Part shown: piece by piece, positions 1-5,179 of the stretch
Position numbering within the stretch: position 1 is the first letter of the stretch
Layout: every line of letters begins with the position of its first letter
Assembly: GCA_947457445.1 (NCBI GenBank)
Contig: CANGVO010000077.1
Span: forward strand, 1-5,179
Origin: Actinomycetota bacterium
GTDB taxonomy: Bacteria; Actinomycetota; Actinomycetes; Nanopelagicales; Nanopelagicaceae
Direction of reading: 5' to 3'
Length of the DNA stretch: 5,179 nt
Notes under the pieces: model-generated
What the model was told of the DNA's origin: nothing
The model's input: the letters and a program-made list of their open reading frames with translations, nothing else
The model's database searches: none
Made by a program: the position numbers and the translations under genes

Positions 1-1
1 A

Positions 2-247
2 CCAAAAGCGCGCGACTTGGCCGCACAATTGCGTAAGAACTGGAACATTGATTTCGATGATTCAGGTGCAATTGGACGTCGCTATCGCCGCCAAGATGAA
101 ATTGGAACTCCTTATTGCATCACCATCGACTTTGAAACTTTGGAAGACCATGCAGTGACAATTCGTGATCGCGACACAATGGCGCAAGAACGAATCGCAC
201 TTGACCAAGTAGAAGCGTGGCTTGCTCCAAAACTACTTGGCTGCTGA
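2..247 (+). CDS. glyS: Glycyl-tRNA synthetase, C-terminal end (partial)
   Basis: This is the last 81 codons of a gene that begins before the window; the frame is open from base 2 and ends at TGA. The product would charge tRNA-Gly with glycine in the cytoplasm. The visible part is the end of the class II C-terminal anticodon-binding domain. It contains the stretches [43 protein letters not shown] and the final LLGC, which I recognise from homodimeric (eukaryote/archaea-like) actinobacterial GlyRS. The catalytic domain lies upstream and cannot be assessed. The TTG at 17 is an internal leucine codon, not a start. The stop is 5 nt before dusB, so the two are probably co-transcribed. The actinobacterial gene name varies between glyS and glyQS. 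Confidence 0.93.
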   Translation, partial: PKARDLAAQLRKNWNIDFDDSGAIGRRYRRQDEIGTPYCITIDFETLEDHAVTIRDRDTMAQERIALDQVEAWLAPKLLGC

Positions 248-252
248 AGTCA

Positions 253-1389
253 ATGCCTTTAACCCTGCCGCTTGCAAGTGGTGACCATGTAATTGATCCA
301 CCGGTGGTGCTTGCGCCAATGGCGGGAATTACTAACTCTGCTTTTCGCGCTCTATGTCGCGAACAAGGTGCTGGATTATTCGTCTCTGAAATGGTTACTG
401 CACGCGCACTAATTGAGAGACGGCCAGATACGTTGCGCATGATTGCTCCCGGCGCTGGTGAATGGCCACGTTCGGTGCAGTTGTACAGTGTTGATCCGAA
501 TACGATGCGCGCTGCTGTCACAATGTTAGGAAAAGAAAATTTAGCCGATCACATTGATATGAACTTTGGCTGCCCAGTTCCGAAAGTAACTCGCAAAGGC
601 GGGGGAGCAGCGCTTCCCTATAAACGAAAATTATTCGCATCGATTGTTGATGCCGCAGTGCAAGCAGCAAAACCATTTGGAATTCCTGTAACAGTTAAGA
701 TGCGAATTGGAATCGATACCGATCACCACACATACTTAGAGGCAGCAAAGTCAGCATCAGATAGCGGTGTTGCCTGGGTTGCACTTCATGCCCGCACCGC
801 AGAACAGATGTATGAAGGTAAAGCAGATTGGTCTGCCATCGCACGATTAGTTGAGCACTTAAAACCAACCGGAACTCCTGTTCTTGGCAATGGAGATATC
901 TGGTCTGGCGGCGATGGTTTGGCGATGATGAAAGAGACAGGTTGTGCCGGTGTTGTTGTTGGTCGTGGCTGCTTGGGGCGCCCTTGGTTATTCGCTGATT
1001 TGGTTGAAGCTTTCAATGGCGGAGATAAGAAAGTATTGCCAACCCTGCATGAAGTTCGTGAAGTTATGTATCGTCACGGTGAGTTAATTGTTGATTATTT
1101 TGAATCCGAAGATCGTGGCTGTCGGGATTTGCGCAAACATATGGCTTGGTATTTAAAGGGTTTTAGAGTCCCGAGTGAATTACGTCGACAATTTGGCATG
1201 CATTCAACTTTGGCTGAACTTCGTCAACTATTAGATCAACTGACAGATCAGCCTTACCCAGTTGAGGTTGCTGAAAAGCCACGTGGCCGCGTTAGTCATG
1301 GCCGTCCGCCTACTTTGCCCGATGGTTGGTTGCTCGATCCAAACGAAGATGTTTCAGTTGAATTAGAGGATGCGTTCTCCGGAGGATGA
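253..1389 (+). CDS. dusB: tRNA-dihydrouridine synthase, DusB/NifR3 type
   Basis: 378-aa FMN-dependent enzyme that reduces specific uridines in the tRNA D-loop to dihydrouridine using NAD(P)H. The N-terminal TIM barrel starts with the flavin-binding motif APMAGITN (residues 21-28). The catalytic cysteine is Cys107 in NFGCPVPK, followed by the RKGGGAAL loop. Lys149 in VKMR, His179 in ALHART, GNGD (212-215) and VVVGRGCLGRPW (about 234-245, FMN phosphate site) follow in family order. The C-terminal helical tRNA-binding domain spans about 270-350, with a charged tail ending SGG. I chose ATG 253 because family proteins begin shortly before PPVVLAPMAG; the longer frame from GTG 217 would overlap glyS by 31 nt and add 12 residues with no family similarity. 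The ribosome site is weak (GAAG at 246-249), so coupling to glyS translation is likely. The stop overlaps the next start (ATGA). The family is clear; the exact target uridine is not. Confidence 0.95.
   Translation: MPLTLPLASGDHVIDPPVVLAPMAGITNSAFRALCREQGAGLFVSEMVTARALIERRPDTLRMIAPGAGEWPRSVQLYSVDPNTMRAAVTMLGKENLADHIDMNFGCPVPKVTRKGGGAALPYKRKLFASIVDAAVQAAKPFGIPVTVKMRIGIDTDHHTYLEAAKSASDSGVAWVALHARTAEQMYEGKADWSAIARLVEHLKPTGTPVLGNGDIWSGGDGLAMMKETGCAGVVVGRGCLGRPWLFADLVEAFNGGDKKVLPTLHEVREVMYRHGELIVDYFESEDRGCRDLRKHMAWYLKGFRVPSELRRQFGMHSTLAELRQLLDQLTDQPYPVEVAEKPRGRVSHGRPPTLPDGWLLDPNEDVSVELEDAFSGG
1381..1385 (+). promoter_or_regulatory. Shine-Dalgarno GGAGG touching the start codon of the YdcF-like gene
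   Basis: A perfect GGAGG directly abuts ATG 1386 with no spacer, inside the last codons of dusB (Gly-Gly-stop). Initiation normally wants about 5-9 nt of spacing, and no ATG, GTG or TTG lies at that distance downstream. With the ATGA stop/start overlap, the site more likely holds a terminating ribosome for reinitiation than directs free initiation. Confidence 0.5.
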
Positions 1390-2009
1390 TCGTTTTTAAG
1401 ATTATTCGTCGCGTTATTGCTGCAATTTTATTAATTGTAATTGCTGTTCCTTTATATGCCCTCGGTGTTACCTGGCAAGCAGCGAATAATACTTTGACTA
1501 GAAAAGGTGATGTCATCGTTGTTTTAGGTGCGGCGCAATTAAATGGGCGACCTGGTGAAGTTCTTGAAGCACGTTTGACTGAAGCAAAAAGAATTTACGA
1601 TTTAGGTTTAGCGCCGCACATCATCACTGTTGGTGCTGGAGCTCCCGGTGATCGCACAACTGAGGCGGCATCAGGCAAGTACTGGTTAAGCGCTAACGGC
1701 ATAAAATCAAAAAAGATCACAGCACTTGAAGTTGGACGTGATACTTGGGTATCCACTGAAAATTATGTGAAGTTTATGAAGGTCAAGAAAATGAAAAATG
1801 TAATCATTGTGACTGATCCGTTTCACTGTCGACGCGCAATGACCATGGCAAATGACTTAGGCGCCATTGCAAGCTGCTCACCAGTTAAGTCCGGACCAAA
1901 TGCGCTGGCAAATTCTGGAAAACGCTATTTAATACGCGAAGCAGGTGCTTATCTGGCTTACGTGAGCCTAGGCAGGCGCGGCATTCATATCAGCGATCAT
2001 TTAGGGTAG
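1386..2009 (+). CDS. YdcF/SanA/ElyC-like (DUF218) membrane-anchored protein
   Basis: 207-aa DUF218-family protein. The N-terminus has Lys5, Arg8 and Arg9, then a hydrophobic segment at about residues 10-28. This predicts a single membrane anchor with the domain outside the cytoplasm; it could also be an uncleaved signal sequence. The Rossmann-like domain shows the family motifs in order: DVIVVLGAAQ (42-51), the RL..A..IYDLGLAP helix (63-77), IITVGAGAP (79-87), Thr-Glu-Ala (92-94), ANGI (103-106), STEN (123-126) and VTDPFHCRRA (142-151) with conserved-type His147 and Arg residues. In E. coli, SanA and ElyC affect envelope integrity and lipid-carrier or peptidoglycan steps, and YdcF binds S-adenosylmethionine; no common reaction is settled. 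ATG 1386 overlaps the dusB stop, and dgt begins 4 nt after its stop. Family assignment is good; the specific function is unknown. Confidence 0.87.
   Translation: MIVFKIIRRVIAAILLIVIAVPLYALGVTWQAANNTLTRKGDVIVVLGAAQLNGRPGEVLEARLTEAKRIYDLGLAPHIITVGAGAPGDRTTEAASGKYWLSANGIKSKKITALEVGRDTWVSTENYVKFMKVKKMKNVIIVTDPFHCRRAMTMANDLGAIASCSPVKSGPNALANSGKRYLIREAGAYLAYVSLGRRGIHISDHLG
2002..2007 (+). promoter_or_regulatory. Possible leaderless -10 box (TAGGGT) for dgt
   Basis: TAGGGT fits the TAnnnT form of actinobacterial -10 boxes and ends exactly 6 nt before ATG 2014. A transcript would therefore start at, or within a base of, the start codon. No convincing -35 box is seen 16-18 nt upstream. The same bases include AGGG 7 nt before the ATG, which could instead act as a weak ribosome site, and the hexamer overlaps the stop of the upstream gene. 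Confidence 0.3.
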
Positions 2010-2013
2010 GGCC

Positions 2014-3243
2014 ATGAACGCGGCAAATAATTACAGCGAAGCCGATCAAGAGCGTTTTCTCTTTGAGCCCGCTAAGCGATCTGGCCGAACTGAATTTATG
2101 CGCGATCGCGCCCGGGTTATTCATTCTGCAGCTTTGCGTCGCTTAGCCGCAAAAACTCAAGTTGCGGTTCCTTGGGAAAATGATTTTCAACGTACGCGTC
2201 TTTCACATTCAATGGAATGTGCGCAGATCGGTCGAGAACTCGGCGAATCACTTGGAGCGGATCCTGATCTATTGGAAACTGCTTGTCTATCTCATGATTT
2301 AGGACATCCACCTTTTGGACACAATGGTGAAGAAGCGCTTGCCGAAGTTGCCAAAGATTTTGGTGGATTTGAAGGCAATGCACAGAGTTTCCGTTTACTA
2401 ACTCGCATCGAAGCAAAGACAGTTGATGCAGACGGAAAATCGGTTGGCCTAAATCTAACTAGAGCATCTTTAGATGCAGGAACAAAATATCCATGGCCGC
2501 GCGCAATCAACCCACGTAAATTTGGCGTTTACGATGATGATGTAGAAATCTTTAATTGGATGCGTCAAGGTGCGCCTCATGATCGCAAATGCATCGAAGC
2601 GCAGATCATGGATTGGTCGGATGATTGCGCCTATTCGGTGCACGATTTAGAAGATGCAATTTTTGTTGGGCAGATTAAAGTTGAGAACTTTGAAAGAGAT
2701 TTCGATATTTTGCACACTGAGATGCAAGTTGGTTATGGATCAACGGCAACGAAGGAAGAAGCGGCAGCCGCCCTTGAACGTCTGCAACAACTTTCTTGCT
2801 GGCCGCGTTATTACGATGGTTCGCACCGTTCACTTGCTCGACTAAAAGATTCAACTTCACAACTAATTGGTCGCTTCGTTCTAGCTGCTGAATTAGAGAC
2901 TCGCAAAGTGCATGGAGATGGTCCACTGCTGCGTTATACAGCTGATTTAGTCATTCCACGCGAACAAGAAGTAGAAGTAGATTTCTTAAAGGCAATTGCA
3001 GGGCATTACTTAATTAACGCCGCAGCATCACAAGAACGCTATGCCAAGCAGCAGATAGTTATTAAAGAACTAGTAGAGATGTTACATAAGCACGCTGCTA
3101 CTGAACTTGATTCAATCTTCGCCAAGGATTGGCAGAGCGCCACAAATGAGACCGAGCGGATGCGCATCGTTATTGATCAGATCGCCAGCCTGACAGATCC
3201 CGGCGCATATGCCCTACATGCTCGACTTAGCGCGCTCAGATAA
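2014..3243 (+). CDS. dgt: Deoxyguanosinetriphosphate triphosphohydrolase-like protein (HD domain)
   Basis: 409-aa HD-superfamily dNTP triphosphohydrolase that splits dGTP or related dNTPs into deoxynucleoside and triphosphate, limiting dNTP pools in the cytoplasm. Metal ligands are readable: His65 in RLSHSMECAQIGREL, the His94-Asp95 pair in SHDLGHPPFGHNGE (93-106, with the family's extra histidines 98 and 103), and the later aspartate in WSDDCAYSVHDLEDAI (Asp203 or Asp204). The N-terminal stretch, including RSGRTEFMRDRARV and HSAALRRLAAKTQV, is typical of the family, and about 410 aa is a normal length for the shorter bacterial type. All key residues are intact. ATG 2014 has only a weak AGGG upstream, overlapped by a possible -10 box. 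dnaG follows after 9 nt; pairing of this enzyme with primase is common in Actinobacteria and fits a link between dNTP supply and replication. Substrate range cannot be inferred. Confidence 0.95.
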   Translation: MNAANNYSEADQERFLFEPAKRSGRTEFMRDRARVIHSAALRRLAAKTQVAVPWENDFQRTRLSHSMECAQIGRELGESLGADPDLLETACLSHDLGHPPFGHNGEEALAEVAKDFGGFEGNAQSFRLLTRIEAKTVDADGKSVGLNLTRASLDAGTKYPWPRAINPRKFGVYDDDVEIFNWMRQGAPHDRKCIEAQIMDWSDDCAYSVHDLEDAIFVGQIKVENFERDFDILHTEMQVGYGSTATKEEAAAALERLQQLSCWPRYYDGSHRSLARLKDSTSQLIGRFVLAAELETRKVHGDGPLLRYTADLVIPREQEVEVDFLKAIAGHYLINAAASQERYAKQQIVIKELVEMLHKHAATELDSIFAKDWQSATNETERMRIVIDQIASLTDPGAYALHARLSALR

Positions 3244-3246
3244 CAT
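3241..3246 (+). promoter_or_regulatory. Possible leaderless -10 box (TAACAT) for dnaG
   Basis: TAACAT starts at the dgt stop codon and ends exactly 6 nt before ATG 3253, placing a transcript start at the A of the ATG. No GGAGG-like ribosome site lies in the 9-nt gap or just before it, which suits a leaderless message. A -35 match is weak: CTCGAC (3221-3226) resembles TTGAC but the spacer would be only 14 nt. Translation by reinitiation from dgt is the alternative. Confidence 0.4.
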
Positions 3247-3252
3247 GGTCCT

Positions 3253-5097
3253 ATGAGCGGACGTATTAAAGAAGAGGATGTTACTTACATCCGCGAACGC
3301 TCTCCGATTGATGAAGTGGTTGCTGATTATGTACAACTTAAAAACGCCGGTGGTGGACAAAAGAAAGGTTTATGCCCTTTCCACGACGAAAAGTCGCCTT
3401 CTTTTCACGTAACTCCAAGCAAAGGTTTCTTTCATTGCTTTGGCTGCCAGACAAGTGGAGATGTAATTTCATTTGTAATGAAAATGGATCACCTGAGTTT
3501 TACCGAAACTATTGAAAGACTGGCCGATCGCCTCGGTTATCAGCTGCGTTATGAAGAAGGAAACTTCACCCCCGCACCTGCCGGAAATCGGTCCCGCTTA
3601 ATTGCAGCGAATGCACTTGCTGCAAAGTTCTATCAGGATCAATTAAATACTTCACCAAATGCTGCACACGCTCGAGAGTTGATGACTAAACGTGGATTTG
3701 ATAAAAGTGCGTGTGAAACATTTGGAGTTGGTTACGCACCTGACGAATGGGATGGCCTTACCAAATACTTGCGCGCCGAGGGTTACACAATTGATGAGTT
3801 AGAGACCGCTGGACTTTCCAAGATGGGACAACGCGGGCCAATTGATAAATTCCGCAACCGCATTACTTGGCCGATACGCGATATTTCAGGAGATGTTGTT
3901 GGTTTTGGTGCCCGCAAACTCGCCAGCGATGAAGAGGATCAAGGTCCAAAATATTTAAATACATCTGAGACACCAATCTATAAGAAGAGCCAAGTTTTAT
4001 ACGGTCTAGATATGGCTAAGAAAGAGATCGCCAAGAAGCGCCAAGTTGTAATTGTTGAGGGCTATACCGATGTAATGGCGGCACAATTGGCGGGGATAAC
4101 AACTGCAGTGGCGACTTGCGGAACTGCATTTGGCGCAGACCACATTCGAATAATTCGACGTTTATTGATGGATGACGATGCTTTCCGCGGTGAAGTTATT
4201 TTCACTTTCGATGGTGATGCGGCCGGGCAAAAAGCGGCGATGCGTGCATTTAGTGAAGACCAAAAATTTGTTACCCAAACATTTGTTGCAGTCGAACCAG
4301 ACGGGCTTGATCCTTGCGATCTGCGTCAACAAAAAGGTGATCTTGCGCTTCGCGATCTCATTGCAAAACGAGTGCCTCTATTTGAATTCGCTATTCGTAC
4401 AGAGCTTAAACTTCACAAGTTAGATAGCGCTGAAGGTCGAGTTAATGCTTTAAATGCGACCGCGCCCCTTGTTGCACAGATTCGCGACAAATCTTTGCGT
4501 CCCGAATATTCCAGATTGTTAGCCGGATGGCTTGGCATAGAAGTTGAGTTAGTAACAGCGGCAGTTAATCAAGGGCTCAAGAAACAGCCACAGGTTAACA
4601 ATGCTGCAACTGTGGAGGAGCCAATCGCAAGTGTGCAATGGCGACCGAACCCACAAGAGCCGCGATTAATTTTGGAGCGAGAAGTACTAAAAGCACGCTT
4701 GCAAATGCCATCTTTGATTGCAAATTGGGCCGAGATCGAAGCGAATGCATTTACCCATCCGGCATATAGTCAGCTATCTGCACTAATCGCTTTGCATCCT
4801 GAGCAGAGCTCAATCGAAATTGAACATATCGCTGATGAAAATATGCGTTCGCTATTTACCGAATTAAATGTTGAACCAATTCGCTCGGACGGTGAAGTCA
4901 CTGGCCATTACGTTGAAAGTATTGTGGCGCGGCTGCGTGAGGTTGCAATTTCACGATCAATTGCCGAATTGAAATCCTCATTGCAACGGTTAAATCCAGT
5001 TGAGAATGAGCAGGAATACAACGCAGCATTTGCCGGTCTGGTCGCCCTTGAAACCACGCGCCGCGGGCTGCACGACCTAGCGCTTCGCTCGATTTAG
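3253..5097 (+). CDS. dnaG: DNA primase DnaG
   Basis: 614-aa primase that makes RNA primers for lagging-strand synthesis and restart, working with the replicative helicase at the fork. The N-terminal CHC2 zinc domain has all four ligands: Cys41 and His44 (CPFH), Cys62 and Cys65 (CFGC). The RNA polymerase core follows, with an N-terminal part at about 125-255 including DKFRNRITWPIRD and VVGFGARKL. The TOPRIM part has catalytic Glu269 in VEGYTDVM, then TCGTAFG and the metal-binding FDGD (Asp320, Asp322) followed by AAGQKAAMRAF. A hydrophilic linker (about 437-468) leads to a helical C-terminal domain (about 470-612) that fits the helicase-binding region. The length is normal for actinobacterial DnaG. 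The start matches the family N-terminus (MSGRIKEEDV). There is no clear ribosome site; a TAnnnT box suggests leaderless initiation. The TAG stop overlaps the -35 box of the following tRNA promoter. Confidence 0.97.
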   Translation: MSGRIKEEDVTYIRERSPIDEVVADYVQLKNAGGGQKKGLCPFHDEKSPSFHVTPSKGFFHCFGCQTSGDVISFVMKMDHLSFTETIERLADRLGYQLRYEEGNFTPAPAGNRSRLIAANALAAKFYQDQLNTSPNAAHARELMTKRGFDKSACETFGVGYAPDEWDGLTKYLRAEGYTIDELETAGLSKMGQRGPIDKFRNRITWPIRDISGDVVGFGARKLASDEEDQGPKYLNTSETPIYKKSQVLYGLDMAKKEIAKKRQVVIVEGYTDVMAAQLAGITTAVATCGTAFGADHIRIIRRLLMDDDAFRGEVIFTFDGDAAGQKAAMRAFSEDQKFVTQTFVAVEPDGLDPCDLRQQKGDLALRDLIAKRVPLFEFAIRTELKLHKLDSAEGRVNALNATAPLVAQIRDKSLRPEYSRLLAGWLGIEVELVTAAVNQGLKKQPQVNNAATVEEPIASVQWRPNPQEPRLILEREVLKARLQMPSLIANWAEIEANAFTHPAYSQLSALIALHPEQSSIEIEHIADENMRSLFTELNVEPIRSDGEVTGHYVESIVARLREVAISRSIAELKSSLQRLNPVENEQEYNAAFAGLVALETTRRGLHDLALRSI

Positions 5098-5123
5098 ACC
5101 CACTGCGCCTCGTGCGCTAGAGT
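5095..5123 (+). promoter_or_regulatory. Predicted promoter for the tRNA gene
   Basis: A -35 box TAGACC (5095-5100, five of six bases matching TTGACC) is separated by exactly 17 nt from a -10 box TAGAGT (5118-5123), giving the usual housekeeping-sigma geometry. The predicted transcript start is near 5130, leaving about 23 nt of leader ahead of the tRNA for removal by RNase P. The first three bases of the -35 box are the dnaG stop codon. No terminator-like hairpin with a T-run separates dnaG from the tRNA, so read-through from the operon may also supply the tRNA. Confidence 0.55.
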
Positions 5124-5152
5124 GTGCGCCTGCACGACAAGTTAATAATCAA

Positions 5153-5179
5153 TGCCCCATAGCTCAGTTGGTAGAGCGC
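5153..5179 (+). tRNA. tRNA gene, 5' part (cut by window end; possibly tRNA-Asn)
   Basis: The window ends in the first 27 bases of a tRNA. Reading back from the D-arm, the stem GCTC (5162-5165) pairs with GAGC (5174-5177) around the loop AGTTGGTA, which carries the invariant G18-G19 (5170-5171). T8 and A9 are at 5160-5161, so the 7-base acceptor strand is TGCCCCA starting at 5153. The anticodon lies beyond the window, so identity is not shown. A U at position 1 is uncommon and occurs in bacterial tRNA-Asn, and a tRNA-Asn gene near dnaG is known in some Actinobacteria, so Asn is a guess. If the acceptor started one base later at G5154, the usual T8 spacing would be broken. Confidence 0.88.

Noticed and set aside
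217..252. Longer dusB reading frame starting at GTG 217
   Set aside because: It would overlap the glyS coding end by 31 nt and add 12 residues without family similarity; ATG 253 gives a normal DusB N-terminus.
120..521. Minus-strand open frame of 133 codons
   Set aside because: It lies opposite glyS and dusB, its translation has no recognisable motif, and it conflicts with two clear genes.
1494..1499. Internal TTG start of the YdcF-like gene giving a form without the membrane segment
   Set aside because: No ribosome site precedes it, and the upstream hydrophobic segment with basic residues is typical of the family.
2117..2510. Two minus-strand open frames opposite dgt
   Set aside because: They are antisense to the HD-domain coding region and their translations show no family features.
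4172..4423. Plus-strand 83-codon frame inside dnaG
   Set aside because: It is a shifted-frame shadow of the TOPRIM region; the dnaG frame there has all catalytic residues.
5112..5135. GTGCGC direct repeat and small GTGC/GCAC inverted repeat after dnaG, considered as a terminator or operator
   Set aside because: The stem is only 4 bp with no T-run, and the repeat is short in a region explained by the tRNA promoter.
5142..5149. AT-rich TTAATAAT just before the tRNA as a -10 box
   Set aside because: Transcription from it would begin at or inside the tRNA 5' end, and no -35 box is placed correctly; it is better read as leader sequence.

Overview
The window reads as an ordinary housekeeping operon from an actinobacterium with unusually low GC for the phylum (roughly mid-40s percent by eye). 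The gene order glyS - dusB - (YdcF-like) - dgt - dnaG - tRNA matches the actinobacterial arrangement. The proteins also look actinobacterial, for example the GlyRS tail ending LLGC, the DusB C-terminus ending SGG and the DnaG start with a CPFH zinc site. A freshwater or marine low-GC lineage such as the acI / Nanopelagicales group is my best guess. It rests on composition and compact spacing, not on a marker gene.

Layout: every gene is on the + strand. The 3' end of glyS (2-247) is followed 5 nt later by dusB (253-1389). dusB overlaps a single-pass membrane YdcF/SanA-like gene (1386-2009) by ATGA. dgt follows 4 nt later (2014-3243), then dnaG 9 nt later (3253-5097). After a 55-nt gap the 5' part of a tRNA gene (from 5153) runs off the end. 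There is no coding gap over 60 nt, and I see no mobile element, CRISPR array or terminator.

Function: the genes join translation (GlyRS, tRNA dihydrouridine synthesis, a tRNA) to DNA replication (dNTP hydrolysis, primase). The envelope-type YdcF-like protein is the one member whose role cannot be read from the sequence. They look co-transcribed from a promoter upstream of the window. Both dgt and dnaG also have a TAnnnT hexamer exactly 6 nt before the ATG, the geometry of actinobacterial leaderless promoters, so the replication genes may have internal promoters. The tRNA has a good promoter of its own whose -35 box overlaps the dnaG stop codon.

I did not find a previously undescribed system. 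The points most worth a second look are the two possible leaderless starts, the tRNA promoter inside the dnaG stop, and the YdcF-like gene within the operon.
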